Assembly (NCBI RefSeq): GCF_025345615.1 | Contig: NZ_JAODWD010000005.1 | Coordinates: 1-64,000, forward strand | Direction of reading: 5' to 3' | Length of the DNA: 64,000 nucleotides | Source of the DNA: Mycobacterium deserti | Lineage (GTDB): Bacteria; Actinomycetota; Actinomycetes; Mycobacteriales; Mycobacteriaceae | Shown here: positions 29,355 through 38,532 of the stretch, in pieces | Layout: each line of letters begins with the position of its first letter | Position numbering within the stretch: position 1 is the first letter of the stretch | Notes under the pieces: model-generated | What the model saw: only the letters and a program-made list of their open reading frames with translations | What the model was told of the DNA's origin: nothing | The model's database searches: none | Made by a program: the position numbers and the translations under genes

Positions 29355-30818
29355 ATGCCAGCACTGCATATCAGGAGAAGGACCCGCATCCAGTTGGCGG
29401 TCTTCGCCGCGATCAGCATCGCCGCAGCCCTGGCCATGGCGCTGGGATACATGCGGTTGCCGCATCTGCTGTTCGGTGCGGGCCACTACGAGGTAACTGT
29501 TGAATTGCCCTCTACCGGAGGACTTTACCCACGCGCCAATGTCACCTATCGCGGCACAGAGGTCGGTCAGGTCCGAGACGTCCGGCTCACCGACGACGGT
29601 GTCGAGGCCGTGCTGTCGCTTCGCTCGAATGTGGCGATTCCTTCGAACCTCGACGCCGAGGTCCACAGCCAAACCGCCGTCGGCGAGCAATACATGGATC
29701 TGTCGCCACGCAATGACAACTCGCCACCGTTGAGGAATGGTGATGTGATCCGACGCGACCAGACGTCAGCTCCCCCAGATATCAACTCGCTACTGGACGC
29801 GACCAACCGTGGTTTGCAAGCGATACCGTCCGACAATCTGCAGACTGTCATCGACGAGGCCTATACCGCCTTCGGCGGGCTGGGACCTGAGATCACGCGG
29901 ATCGTCAAAGGATCGACTGCCGTCGCGATAGATGCCCGAAAGAATCTGGCCGACTTGACCAATCTGGTCGACAACTCCGCTCCGCTGCTGGACACCCAGA
30001 CGGAAACGTCGGATTCAGTACGGGCCTGGGCGGCGCACATCGCGGCCATCACAGCTGAACTACAGACGCACGACGACGATGTCGCCGGAATACTTCGCGA
30101 CGGTCCCGCGGCAGCCGAAGAAGGCCGGCTATTGCTCGACCGATTCCGTCCGACCCTCCCCGTGCTGCTCGCAAACCTCACCAGCATCGCCCCCGTGCTG
30201 GTCACCTACCAGGCCAGCCTCGAGCAGCTCCTGGTGCTGCTTCCGCTGGCAGTCGCCAACACACAAGCGACTGTTCTGGCCGACCGCGACAATCCCTCAC
30301 CGTATAAGGGATTTGGTTTGAATTTCAATATGAACATGAACTTGCCGTCACCCTGCAACACTGGTTATCTGCCACCGCAACAAATGCGGCCCGCCAGCAG
30401 TTTGGACCAACCCGAACGGGCACCGGGTGACCTCTACTGTCGCATCCCCCAGGATTCCTTGCTCAATGTCCGTGGAGCACGCAACATTCCATGCACGACC
30501 CGACCGGGTAAGCGGGCGCCCACGGTAAAGATCTGTGAAAGCGATGAGAACTATGTGCCGCTCAACGACGGTTACAACTGGAAAGGCGATCCCAACGCGA
30601 CGCTCTCCGGACAGGATGTCCCGCAATTGCCTCCTGACTCGCCGCCGCGGGCAGACGCCGTCGCCGCCCCGCCGCCGATAGCCGTCGCCGAATACGACCC
30701 CGCCACCGGGCGCTACATCGGTCCGGACGGGAAGGTGTACACCCAAGGCAATCTCGACCAGAGCGCTCAGTCTGGCCAGACGTGGCAAAGCATGCTGGTG
30801 CCACCGACAGCTCCGTGA
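29355..30818 (+). CDS. mceF: Mce family protein MceF
   Basis: A 487-residue Mce protein with an N-terminal anchor (about residues 15-35), an MCE domain with VTYRGTEVGQVRDV and SQTAVGEQYMDLSP, a long helical segment and a C-terminal tail ending in a YDPATGRYIGPDGKVY block typical of MceF. It starts one base after mceE. The next gene, a Mce-associated protein, lies about 20 bases downstream and is probably in the same transcript. Confidence 0.94.
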   Translation: MPALHIRRRTRIQLAVFAAISIAAALAMALGYMRLPHLLFGAGHYEVTVELPSTGGLYPRANVTYRGTEVGQVRDVRLTDDGVEAVLSLRSNVAIPSNLDAEVHSQTAVGEQYMDLSPRNDNSPPLRNGDVIRRDQTSAPPDINSLLDATNRGLQAIPSDNLQTVIDEAYTAFGGLGPEITRIVKGSTAVAIDARKNLADLTNLVDNSAPLLDTQTETSDSVRAWAAHIAAITAELQTHDDDVAGILRDGPAAAEEGRLLLDRFRPTLPVLLANLTSIAPVLVTYQASLEQLLVLLPLAVANTQATVLADRDNPSPYKGFGLNFNMNMNLPSPCNTGYLPPQQMRPASSLDQPERAPGDLYCRIPQDSLLNVRGARNIPCTTRPGKRAPTVKICESDENYVPLNDGYNWKGDPNATLSGQDVPQLPPDSPPRADAVAAPPPIAVAEYDPATGRYIGPDGKVYTQGNLDQSAQSGQTWQSMLVPPTAP

Positions 30819-30839
30819 ATCCCGGGGTCACTGAAAGGG

Positions 30840-31424
30840 ATGCGTATGACCGTCGACACCGACCGCTCCGAAGCCGACACATCAGCAGTAGCACCGCCGT
30901 CGCGCACAAGCGGTGAATCACGCACTAAACCAAGGGTATTCAGGCCGGCCACGCCGACGCCGTTGATAGCCGGAACCGTGGTCGTGCTCGTGCTGGCCGC
31001 GCTTGTGGGTTGGCTGGGCAACCGGGCATATCAGGACCGGCGCGATGAGCAACAGCGGGCGGCGTTCCTTCAGGTTGCGCGGCAGACGGCGCTGAACCTC
31101 ACGACCATCGATCACACGCGTGTGGATTCCGACGTGCAGCGCATCCTGGACTCGACGACAGGCAAGTTTCACGACGAGTTTCGTGACGGTTCCCCGCCGT
31201 TCATCGAAATGGTCAAACAGGCGCAATCCACCACGCAGGGCACGGTCACCGAGGCGGCCATCGAGTCCGCGGACGCCGGGGGCGCACAAGTGATCGTCAC
31301 GCTATCGGTCAAGACCTCGACTCCGAAAGCGCTGGAACAAGAACCACGCACATGGCGGATGCGCATCGTCGTCGACAAGACCAGCGGCAGCGACAAAGCA
31401 TCCGAGGTGCAGTTCGTGCAATGA
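30840..31424 (+). CDS. Mce-associated membrane protein
   Basis: A 194-residue protein of the Mce-associated (Mas) type. It has a disordered N-terminus of about 40 residues, one membrane segment (LIAGTVVVLVLAALVGWL, about 42-60) and an extracytoplasmic alpha/beta domain of about 130 residues. Such proteins are encoded behind mceF in mycobacteria and are thought to stabilise the Mce complex. The start could be the ATG at 30840 or at 30846. Confidence 0.88.
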   Translation: MRMTVDTDRSEADTSAVAPPSRTSGESRTKPRVFRPATPTPLIAGTVVVLVLAALVGWLGNRAYQDRRDEQQRAAFLQVARQTALNLTTIDHTRVDSDVQRILDSTTGKFHDEFRDGSPPFIEMVKQAQSTTQGTVTEAAIESADAGGAQVIVTLSVKTSTPKALEQEPRTWRMRIVVDKTSGSDKASEVQFVQ

Positions 31425-31464
31425 GGCCGAGTCGGCGAAGCAACGAAAGAGAGGGACGGCAGCC

Positions 31465-31995
31465 ATGGTCGACAGCAGCGAGGACGCCGACGCACAACAA
31501 GGCAGCAGGCGGAATCGGCTGGGGCGAGCCATCGCGTTCGCGGTTCTGCCGACGTTGGCGTTCCTGCTTACGGCGTCGGCCGGCTATCTCAAGTGGCAGA
31601 ACACGTCCGTTCGTGATTCACAGTCCGCCGCAGCGCAATCCGTGCAGGCCGCCAAGGACACCACCATCGCGATGCTGTCCTATCAGCCCGACACGGTCGG
31701 CGAAGACCTCGGATCCGTCAACAACCGGCTGACCGGACAGTTCCTCGAGTCCTATACCAGCCTGGTCAACGAGATCGTGATTCCCGGCGCCAAGCAGAAG
31801 CAGATCGCCGCGGTCGCCTCCGTGCCGGCGGCCGGTGCGGTGTCGGCAACCGAAAGCCACGCCGTGGTACTGGTCTTCGTGAATCAGACGACCGTCATCG
31901 GCAGCGACCCACCGACGGAAACCACGTCGAGCGCGCGGGTGACCCTGGACAAGGTGAATGGGACATGGCTGGTATCGCAGTTCGAACCCATCTGA
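31465..31995 (+). CDS. Mce-associated membrane protein (second)
   Basis: A 176-residue protein with the same layout as the preceding gene: a short cytoplasmic start, one membrane segment (AIAFAVLPTLAFLLTASAGYL, read as AFAVLPTLAFLLTASAG) and an extracytoplasmic domain ending in a strand TWLVSQFEPI. The ATG at 31465 follows a purine-rich GAAAGAGAGGG. Its last 31 bases overlap the next gene in another frame. It is part of the mce operon. Confidence 0.87.
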   Translation: MVDSSEDADAQQGSRRNRLGRAIAFAVLPTLAFLLTASAGYLKWQNTSVRDSQSAAAQSVQAAKDTTIAMLSYQPDTVGEDLGSVNNRLTGQFLESYTSLVNEIVIPGAKQKQIAAVASVPAAGAVSATESHAVVLVFVNQTTVIGSDPPTETTSSARVTLDKVNGTWLVSQFEPI

Positions 31996-32339
31996 GGGTG
32001 CTCGCCGGCGCGCTGGCATCCGCGGCGGCCGCCGGCGGCCTGCTCGGCGCCGCAGCGGCTCGCGCCGACGCCACGGCGTACCTGGTCAATGTGACTGTTC
32101 GGCCGGGCTACAACTTCGCCGACGCCGACGACGCATTGCGATACGGAGAGGGCATCTGCGACAAGGTCACTGGAGGTCGCACCTACGCCGACGTCGTGGC
32201 CGATGTGAAGGCAGACTTCGCGTTCACGGACGAGTACTCCGCGTCCTACTTGATCACGCAGGCCGTCAACGAGCTCTGCCCCGCGCGAATTTGGCAGCTA
32301 CGACAAAGCACTGCGCAGTATCCGGCAATCGGGCGATGA
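31965..32339 (+). CDS. Secreted DUF732-domain protein
   Basis: A 124-residue protein with a signal peptide (arginine near the start, an alanine-rich core, a likely cleavage after AAARA) and a DUF732 domain of about 70 residues containing two cysteines (EGICDKV and NELCPAR) that may form a disulfide. DUF732 proteins are small exported mycobacterial proteins of unknown function. It overlaps the preceding Mas gene by 31 bases, which is unusually long for this operon. An internal start is possible but would remove the signal peptide. Confidence 0.8.
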   Translation: MAGIAVRTHLRVLAGALASAAAAGGLLGAAAARADATAYLVNVTVRPGYNFADADDALRYGEGICDKVTGGRTYADVVADVKADFAFTDEYSASYLITQAVNELCPARIWQLRQSTAQYPAIGR

Positions 32340-32349
32340 GGAGAGGGCA

Positions 32350-32856
32350 ATGACGACCGAAATGCGCTGGCCGGTAACAGTATCCGCGGCTGGTCTGCTC
32401 ATAGCGACCACCATGTGGGCGGTGCCGTTTGCGCACGCCGACAACAATCGCCTCAATCGGAGTGTGGTTTCCAACGTCTATACCGTCCAGCGTCAGGCGG
32501 GCTGCACCAACCCCTTGACGGTCAGCCCGCAGCTACAGTTGGCCGCTCAGTGGCACACCCGCGATGTGCTGAACAACCGAGTTCTCCAAGGCGACATCGG
32601 ATCGGACGGCTCCACGCCACAGGACCGTGCGGCCGCCGCTGGATTTCATGGCGAAGTAGGCGAGACGGTGGCGATCAACCCCGCGCTGGCCATGAACAAC
32701 CTCGAGATCATCCGCCAGTGGTATTACGACCCCGCCGACTACGCGGTCATGTCCGATTGCGCGTACTCCCTGATCGGGGTGTGGACCGAGAACATGCTGG
32801 ACCGGACCGTGGTGGTAGCGGTATACGGGGATCCCAGCCCTCCCGGCGCCGACTGA
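32350..32856 (+). CDS. Secreted CAP/SCP-domain protein
   Basis: A 168-residue exported protein with a signal peptide ending near AHADNN and a CAP (cysteine-rich secretory/SCP-like) fold. It has the motifs QLAAQWHTRDV and GEVGETVAINPA, where the usual GENI-type segment is modified, and two cysteines. Mycobacterial members of this family are often found near mce genes, and some bind lipids. The start is 11 bases after the DUF732 gene, so it probably belongs to the mce transcript. Confidence 0.78.
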   Translation: MTTEMRWPVTVSAAGLLIATTMWAVPFAHADNNRLNRSVVSNVYTVQRQAGCTNPLTVSPQLQLAAQWHTRDVLNNRVLQGDIGSDGSTPQDRAAAAGFHGEVGETVAINPALAMNNLEIIRQWYYDPADYAVMSDCAYSLIGVWTENMLDRTVVVAVYGDPSPPGAD

Positions 32857-32939
32857 GCCGCGCAGACGGCATACCCGGTCTGGCGCCGCCCCGACGACAC
32901 GGCGACATACGGAACGCCGAGCGCAGCCGGCCGCTATCG

Positions 32940-32951
32940 CGTATGCATACA
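32940..32951. promoter_or_regulatory. Candidate autoregulatory operator of the GntR gene
   Basis: GTATGCATAC (32941-32950) is a perfect 10-bp palindrome 66 bases upstream of the GntR/FCD start. It shares the TATGCATA core with the other candidate operators in the window (8 of 12 positions of ATTATGCATAAT). Its position in the regulator's own promoter makes that regulator a candidate binder. Confidence 0.55.
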
Positions 32952-33016
32952 TTTGAAGGTTGGCTTTAGTCTTAGGATGGATTTCTCATGGGTTACAGGA
33001 TGACCGGCGGCACAGC

Positions 33017-33679
33017 ATGAGCGAACCCGATCTCAGTACCGGTCCGCGGACCGTCTCGAAAATGATCGCCGAAGCGTTGCGGGGGCGGATCCTCAAAGGC
33101 GAGATCCCGACTGGGGCGCGGTTGCAGCAAAACGATGTCGCCGCGCAGTTCGGGGTCAGCAGCACCCCGGTTCGAGAGGCGTTCGCCGAACTCCGTCGGC
33201 AAGGCCTGGTATCAGCTTCCGAGCACCGCGGGGTGCGGGTGTTTCGGCCCACGCTGGCCGATGTGATCGAGGCATCGGAGGTTCTCGAGCTCCTCGAGGG
33301 CCCTAGCATCGCAGCGTCCGCGCCGTTGTTGACCGACGAGGATCTGGCCGCCGCGCGGCGGCTGATGGAAAAGCATCGGCGGGTGGGAGCCAACCAGTTT
33401 GAACGCCGCCTGCAACTCGACACAGAGTTCCACATGGCGTTGCTGGTCCGCTGCCCCAACACCAAGCTCAGGAACCTCGCCGAACAGGCCCACCGCGACA
33501 CCGTCGTGCACAAAATGGTGCTGGCCGCCATCGAGGGGGAGCATCTGATGGCGACGATCTACGAGCAACACGAAGCCATCTGGGATGCGTGCGCGGAACG
33601 AAGCGGAGAAAAGGCGGCCGCCCGTACGGTCGATCACATTCGGTGGGGCGGGGAAATTTCCCGGCAGAATCTCTCCTGA
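33017..33679 (+). CDS. GntR-family transcriptional regulator, FCD (FadR) subfamily
   Basis: A 220-residue regulator. It has an N-terminal winged helix-turn-helix (LQQNDVAAQFGVSSTPVREA, about residues 35-55) and an all-helical FCD ligand domain with the metal-site residues Asp in QLDTEFH, His in EFHMALL and His in YEQHEAIWDA. The ATG at 33017 is chosen over the upstream TTG-initiated extension because the family starts there. FCD regulators usually repress catabolic operons, are released by a carboxylate ligand and bind short palindromes. A matching palindrome lies upstream at 32940 and recurs across the window. Control of those sites is an inference. Confidence 0.92.
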   Translation: MSEPDLSTGPRTVSKMIAEALRGRILKGEIPTGARLQQNDVAAQFGVSSTPVREAFAELRRQGLVSASEHRGVRVFRPTLADVIEASEVLELLEGPSIAASAPLLTDEDLAAARRLMEKHRRVGANQFERRLQLDTEFHMALLVRCPNTKLRNLAEQAHRDTVVHKMVLAAIEGEHLMATIYEQHEAIWDACAERSGEKAAARTVDHIRWGGEISRQNLS

Positions 33680-33732
33680 GCAGCGGCCAGGAGAGCTGCG
33701 CTCCGCGGTGGAGGATGAAGATCCTGCCGAGC

Positions 33733-33780
33733 GTTGGGTTGTTGCACGCGAAACCGCCTTGTGGCGTGACACAACCCAAC
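33733..33780. terminator. Bidirectional hairpin between convergent genes
   Basis: GTTGGGTTGT (33733-33742) and ACAACCCAAC (33771-33780) are exact reverse complements, with an inner CACGC/GCGTG pair extending the stem. It lies between the end of the GntR gene and the end of the convergent permease gene. This fits a terminator serving both strands, although there is no long U-tract. Confidence 0.65.
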
Positions 33781-33822
33781 ACTCGCCGCCGCCCTGGTTC
33801 GCCGGTTGCCGAACCCCGACGT

Positions 33823-34572
33823 CTACTCGGCGGCTTGCCACGTCCCGACTAGACATTCCTGCAGCGCGCCCACGAGCAGGTTGAGCAGATATCCCAGCGC
33901 CCCGACGAGGGCCAGTACGCCGAAGACCCGCGCGGTCGCGAAGTTCTGTTGGGACTCCATCAGCAGGCGGCCCATGCCGGGTAGCGAGCTCAGCATCTCG
34001 ACCAACAGCACCACGATCATGATGATCGGTGCCGCGACCCGCAACCCGAGCGAAACGCCGGGAACCAGACTGGGGAGAACCACCTTGCGGACCGTGGCCG
34101 CCTTCGACAGGCCCAGGCTGCGCGCAGCGTCGAACCGAGATGGTGGGATTGCGCGCGCGGCGGCGCCCGCGTTGAAAACCACGGCCCAAATTGACGTCAC
34201 CGTGGTCAACAGGATGGCGGTCGCGGTGGTGGCGCCGAACAGCAGCACCGCCAGGGGCACGAGCGTCGGGGGCGGAATCGTTCGAAACACCTCGATGGTC
34301 GGAGACAGCGTGCGCTCCAATCGCGGCGACGTGCCGAGCAACGCGCCGAGCGTCGTCCCCACGGCGATCACCAGTATCACCGAGATCGCCATTACTTGAA
34401 GCGTCGCCGTAGCAGCAGGAACGAGAAGACCTTTGGCGTGCATGACCTGCAGCGCGGTCCACCACGTAGATGGCGGCGGCAAGTAGGGCGACCGCGCGTC
34501 GCCGAGCACCTCCCATAGTGCGAGCAACAGCAGCGTTACCGAGAGCCCCCGAAGCGGCGGCCGCGCAATCAT
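33823..34572 (-). CDS. ABC transporter permease (nitrate/sulfonate/taurine type)
   Basis: A 249-residue BPD-type inner-membrane permease with about six hydrophobic segments and the EAA-like coupling loop ARSLGLSKAATVRKVVLPSL, shortened here to AARSLGLSKAATVRKVVLP. The ATG at 34572 overlaps the stop of the upstream permease gene by four bases; the long upstream extension of the open frame is antisense/out-of-frame. It is the last gene of a four-gene importer operon read leftward from 37.2 kb. Confidence 0.88.
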   Translation of the reverse strand: MIARPPLRGLSVTLLLLALWEVLGDARSPYLPPPSTWWTALQVMHAKGLLVPAATATLQVMAISVILVIAVGTTLGALLGTSPRLERTLSPTIEVFRTIPPPTLVPLAVLLFGATTATAILLTTVTSIWAVVFNAGAAARAIPPSRFDAARSLGLSKAATVRKVVLPSLVPGVSLGLRVAAPIIMIVVLLVEMLSSLPGMGRLLMESQQNFATARVFGVLALVGALGYLLNLLVGALQECLVGTWQAAE

Positions 34573-35369
34573 GGCCGCGCCCGGATCGGTCTGGACAGGG
34601 AAAGCAGCATCGCGTTGAGGATCAACCCGATCACCAGTACGACCGCCACGTAGGCGTACATCCACGCGGGCTGGATGGCGTTCTGGGCGCGAACCAGCCC
34701 GTAGCCGATGCCTGCGGGATTGCCCACCATTTCGGTGGTGACGGTCACGAGGAGGCTTACCGTCATGCCTATTCGCAGTCCCGCGACAATCGCCGGGGTG
34801 GCGCCCAGCAGGGCGATTTTGACGAACACCGCCCATCGGGACAAGCTCAGGGTGCGGCCCACGTCGTAAAGCAGCGGATGTATCTGACGGACCCCGCCGG
34901 CCGTGTTGAGGAGTATGGGCCAAGTAGCGGCGAACGCCGCCACCACCATCTCCGCGGTGCCGGAGAGGCCGAAGATCATCAACGCCAGGGGCACCAGTGC
35001 GATGGCGGGCAGTGAGCGCAAGATATCGATCGTCGCGCCCGACCAAGTCCAGAGCCGGGCAGACAGGCCGGAGACGACACCCGCGCCGATCCCCACGACC
35101 GCAGCGATCAGCAGCGCACCGACCACCACCGAGACTGTGTGCGCAACGCTGGACGCCAGTTCTCCGCGGTCGGCGAGTTCGACCAAACCGTGCCCTATCT
35201 GTACGGGGCTGGGTAGGTAATCGTTGTGGACGACTCCTAGGTCGGCCAGCAGCTGCCAGATGACGACGAGGGCGACGAGGACGGCCAACCCGGGCCAGTT
35301 GAACGCTCCGCGGGCAGGCCGTCGACGCCGGCGTCGAGGCTCGACCTCAAGGATGCCCGGCCCGGTCAT
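34569..35369 (-). CDS. ABC transporter permease (nitrate/sulfonate/taurine type)
   Basis: A 266-residue permease with an arginine-rich cytoplasmic N-terminus, about six membrane segments, and the coupling loop VGRTLSLSRWAVFVKIALLG. It pairs with the permease at 33823-34572 to form a heterodimeric channel. Its start overlaps the ATPase stop by four bases. Confidence 0.9.
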   Translation of the reverse strand: MTGPGILEVEPRRRRRRPARGAFNWPGLAVLVALVVIWQLLADLGVVHNDYLPSPVQIGHGLVELADRGELASSVAHTVSVVVGALLIAAVVGIGAGVVSGLSARLWTWSGATIDILRSLPAIALVPLALMIFGLSGTAEMVVAAFAATWPILLNTAGGVRQIHPLLYDVGRTLSLSRWAVFVKIALLGATPAIVAGLRIGMTVSLLVTVTTEMVGNPAGIGYGLVRAQNAIQPAWMYAYVAVVLVIGLILNAMLLSLSRPIRARP

Positions 35370-36196
35370 CGGTCTTCGTCGCCGTGGAGCGCCAGGGCCA
35401 GCTGATGACGCGCCTCCAGGAAGCGAGGCGATTCCCGGGTCTGCAGTTGTCGGCGCGGCCGGGTCAGGCCGGTGGTGATGATCTCGGAAATCGTGCTTGG
35501 TTGTTGCCCGCCCAGCAGCACGACACGGTCACTGAGGTAGATCGCCTCGTCGATGTCGTGGGTGATGAAGAGGATCGTGGCACCGGTCTGCTGAGCCAGG
35601 TTCAGGAGTGAATCCTGCAAGTTCGCCTTCGTCATCGCATCCAGCGCGCCGAACGGCTCATCCATCAGTAGCACCTTGGGCCGGCGCACCACCGCCCTGG
35701 CGATCTGAACCCGTTGCTGCATTCCGCCGGACAGGTGTCGCGGTCGATCGAGGTCTCGGCCCTCCAACCCAACCATGCGTAGGGCTTCGTCGACGCGTTC
35801 GTTGCGTTGTCGGGCACCCATCCGGCCCTCCAGGCCGAGCGCCACGTTGCGACGCACGGTGCGCCAGGGCAGCAGCGCGTTCGCGTAGTCCTGGAAGACG
35901 ACGACCGCGTCCGCCGGAGGGCCGGTCACCGCATGGCCGTTGAGGAGGATCGTGCCCCGCGTGGGCCGAAGCAACCCCCCGAGCACCCGGAGCAACGTGG
36001 TCTTGCCCGTGCCGGAACGCCCGACGATGCTGACGAACTCACCAGCCGCCACACTCAACGAAAGATCGCGCAGAACCGGACGGAGCCCGGTCTTGGTGGC
36101 GAAATCGACGCCCACCCCGCGCAATTCGAAGATCGGCGGGTCATGGTCCGATTGTCGGGCGTTCTGCTCAGCCACGTCCGTGGTGTCTTCTGTCAT
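35366..36196 (-). CDS. ABC transporter ATP-binding protein (SsuB/TauB/NrtD type)
   Basis: A 276-residue ATPase with Walker A GRSGTGKTTLL (about residues 59-69), the Q-loop FQDYANAL, signature LSGGMQQRV, Walker B VLLMDEPFGALD and the switch histidine in FITHDIDEA. It energises the importer with the two permeases and the lipoprotein encoded just upstream. It overlaps both neighbours by four bases. Confidence 0.95.
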   Translation of the reverse strand: MTEDTTDVAEQNARQSDHDPPIFELRGVGVDFATKTGLRPVLRDLSLSVAAGEFVSIVGRSGTGKTTLLRVLGGLLRPTRGTILLNGHAVTGPPADAVVVFQDYANALLPWRTVRRNVALGLEGRMGARQRNERVDEALRMVGLEGRDLDRPRHLSGGMQQRVQIARAVVRRPKVLLMDEPFGALDAMTKANLQDSLLNLAQQTGATILFITHDIDEAIYLSDRVVLLGGQQPSTISEIITTGLTRPRRQLQTRESPRFLEARHQLALALHGDEDR

Positions 36197-37203
36197 GGCC
36201 GGAACACCATCGAGTCGGCCTCGGGCAGCTGACCGTCGGGGGCGGCGTCGAGGTAGGCGAGCAGGTCTAGCCAGGGTTGCAAGTCAGCGGGTGCGACCCT
36301 GGTGCGCCAGCCGAGCAGCCGCAGGGCCCCGGCCGCCGCGCTTGGGAGCCCGGCGCCCCGCACCAGAGTGTCCCGGGCCTCTGTGTCGTTGGCGGCTATC
36401 CAGCCGTGGGCCTGCTCGATCGCCGCGACGAAAGCCGCGGTTTTCCCGGGGTTGTCACTCAGCCACCCGCTCGTGGCAGCCCACACGCCGACGAGGAGGG
36501 GATCTCGGATGGCGAGGTTCGGATCACCCAGCGATCGATATTCGGGATTCTGCAGGATGCCGGCTGAGAAGGGCGCGACGCTCAACGCCGCATCGACGAC
36601 TCCGGCGTTAAGCTGCGCGGCGACGTAAGGGAAGGCGACCTGCACGATCGTGACATCGCGCGCGGTGAGACCCGCCTGCGCCAGGCTGTTCAACAGCGCC
36701 CAGTACACGGCCCCCGACAGCGACGGAGCGCCGATCTTCAACCCCCCAAGTTCCCGGTAGAAGCCGACATCGCTGTGCGCGATCAGATCGAATTGTGGTG
36801 TGGCGCTGCTGAACTCGTATGCGCCAGCGAAAATCTGGACATCGCGACCGTGGGCGTCCGCCAGCGAGACGTCGGTAACCGTTCCCGAAACGACGTCGAA
36901 GCTGCGACCAAGGGCCTGCACCGCCGTCGGCGGATTGGACACACCGGTCAACTGGACGTCGAGGTCGTGTTCAGCGAAGTACCCGCGCTGTCGGGCGACC
37001 AGCACCGGCAGCGCGGCAACGGTGTCGAGGTAAGCGACGCGCATCGGTGCTGCGCATGCGGATTCACCGCATGTCGCGCCGGTGGTGCTGCACGCGGCAA
37101 GGACGAGGGCGGCGAGCACAGCCAATGGCGCAATGAGCGCCCCTGGGCGCATGCCGCGGACAGCGCCGGTGCGGTTGGCGGCCGTGCGGCCCCATGTGGC
37201 CAT
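36193..37203 (-). CDS. ABC transporter substrate-binding lipoprotein (NMT1/SsuA-like)
   Basis: An exported solute-binding protein of about 336 residues with a hydrophobic signal and the lipobox LAAC, followed by a type II periplasmic-binding fold beginning MRVAYLDTVAALPVLVARQ. Members of this NMT1/ThiY/SsuA group bind sulfonates, nitrate, pyrimidines or aromatic acids, so the ligand is open. I place the start at the ATG at 37203. A downstream ATG at 37152 would give a more typical 21-residue signal peptide, and an upstream ATG lies inside the operator at 37210. It is the first gene of the importer operon. Confidence 0.88.
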   Translation of the reverse strand: MATWGRTAANRTGAVRGMRPGALIAPLAVLAALVLAACSTTGATCGESACAAPMRVAYLDTVAALPVLVARQRGYFAEHDLDVQLTGVSNPPTAVQALGRSFDVVSGTVTDVSLADAHGRDVQIFAGAYEFSSATPQFDLIAHSDVGFYRELGGLKIGAPSLSGAVYWALLNSLAQAGLTARDVTIVQVAFPYVAAQLNAGVVDAALSVAPFSAGILQNPEYRSLGDPNLAIRDPLLVGVWAATSGWLSDNPGKTAAFVAAIEQAHGWIAANDTEARDTLVRGAGLPSAAAGALRLLGWRTRVAPADLQPWLDLLAYLDAAPDGQLPEADSMVFRP

Positions 37204-37209
37204 GAGGGC

Positions 37210-37221
37210 ATTATGCATAGT
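37210..37221. promoter_or_regulatory. Candidate operator of the ABC importer operon
   Basis: ATTATGCATAGT matches the shared palindrome at 11 of 12 positions. It lies only six bases before the chosen lipoprotein start (37203), where a bound protein would directly block transcription or translation start. A short leader or leaderless transcript is implied if both assignments hold. Confidence 0.65.
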
Positions 37222-37278
37222 TAGCGGTCACCGTCTACAAGCATTTGGGAGAACTGGGCCGCTTTGCCTGCCGACCAG

Positions 37279-38532
37279 TTACGCATCCGGGGCCGCCGTA
37301 GGCGGTGGTACTAGATCAAGTTTGTGGTTCATCTTGTCGTGTTTGGTGCGCAGATACCGCACATTGTGCGGCGTCGGAACGGTCTCTATCGAGACGCGTT
37401 CGGCTAGCTCGAGTCCGTGACCTTCGAGGCCGCTGTACTTGGCAGGGTTGTTCGTGAGCAGCCTGATGCGACGGATCCCGATGTCAGCCAGTATCTGGGC
37501 GCCGACACCGTAGCGGCGTGAATCGACCGGCAGCCCTTGAGCGGTATTGGCTTCGATGGTGTCCATGCCTTGGTCCTGCAGGGCATAGGCACGGATCTTG
37601 TGCGCCAGTCCGATACCTCGTCCCTCCTGCCCGCGGAGGTAGACGATGGCGCCGCAGCCCTCGGCGGCGATGGCCTTGAATGCCTGCTGGAGCTGTGCGC
37701 CGCAGTCGCACCGCAGCGAGCCAAGGATGTCGCCGGTCAGACATTCGCTGTGCACGCGGACCAACGCCCCCCGCGCCGACCTGCCCGCAGCGGCAACATT
37801 GCCGAGGACAAGGGCGAGGTGCTCGGTGCCGTCCAGAGTGTTGCGGTAGGCGACGGCCCGGAACGCGCCGAACTCGGTGGGCATGGTGGAGGTGGCAACC
37901 CGCTCGACCATGCGCTCCGTGGCCCGTCGGTAGCGGACCAGGTCCGCGATGGCCAGCAGGGGCAGGTTGTGCTCCGCGACGAACTGCCTGAGGTCGGTAC
38001 CGGTGCGCATGGTCCCGTCGTCGGAGACGAGTTCACCGATGACGCCGACGCCTGAAAGCCCGGCCAGGGACAAGAGGTCGACGGCGGCCTCGGTGTGTCC
38101 GGCACGGACGAGAACTCCGCCGGGCCGTGCGCGCAGGGGAAAGATGTGGCCGGGCCGGGAGAGCTGGTCGGGCCGCAGAGCAGGGTCGGCCAAGGCGCGG
38201 ACAGTTGCGGTGCGTGCCGCCGCCGCGACGCCGGTGCCGGTGCCGACCATATCGACCGAAACGGTGAAGGCCGTGCTGTGCGGCTCGGTGTTCTCGGCCA
38301 CCATCGGCGGCAATCGCAGGTCGTCGGCGCGCGCCACCGACATCGGAGCGCAGACTATACCTGTGGTGTGGCGGACCAGGAAGGCCATCTGCTCGGTCGT
38401 GATGAGCTCGGCGGCCGCGACGAGGTCACCCTCGTTTTCACGGTCTTCGTCGTCGGTCACGACGATCATCCCGCCCGCTGCCAACGTTTCCAGCGCCGCG
38501 GCGACTGCTTCGGCAGCCATCACGCGGGTCAT
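37279..38532 (-). CDS. ribBA: Bifunctional DHBP synthase / GTP cyclohydrolase II
   Basis: A 417-residue RibBA that catalyses both first steps of riboflavin synthesis. The N-terminal dihydroxybutanone-phosphate synthase domain shows DDEDRENEGDLV near residue 30. The C-terminal GTP cyclohydrolase II domain has the zinc cysteines in ECLTGDILGSLRCDC and the RGQEGRGIGL motif. The ATG at 38532 overlaps the flavin reductase stop by four bases. It sits in an operon with an LLM flavin monooxygenase and a flavin reductase, so it probably boosts FMN supply for that enzyme and is not a housekeeping gene. Confidence 0.94.
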   Translation of the reverse strand: MTRVMAAEAVAAALETLAAGGMIVVTDDEDRENEGDLVAAAELITTEQMAFLVRHTTGIVCAPMSVARADDLRLPPMVAENTEPHSTAFTVSVDMVGTGTGVAAAARTATVRALADPALRPDQLSRPGHIFPLRARPGGVLVRAGHTEAAVDLLSLAGLSGVGVIGELVSDDGTMRTGTDLRQFVAEHNLPLLAIADLVRYRRATERMVERVATSTMPTEFGAFRAVAYRNTLDGTEHLALVLGNVAAAGRSARGALVRVHSECLTGDILGSLRCDCGAQLQQAFKAIAAEGCGAIVYLRGQEGRGIGLAHKIRAYALQDQGMDTIEANTAQGLPVDSRRYGVGAQILADIGIRRIRLLTNNPAKYSGLEGHGLELAERVSIETVPTPHNVRYLRTKHDKMNHKLDLVPPPTAAPDA

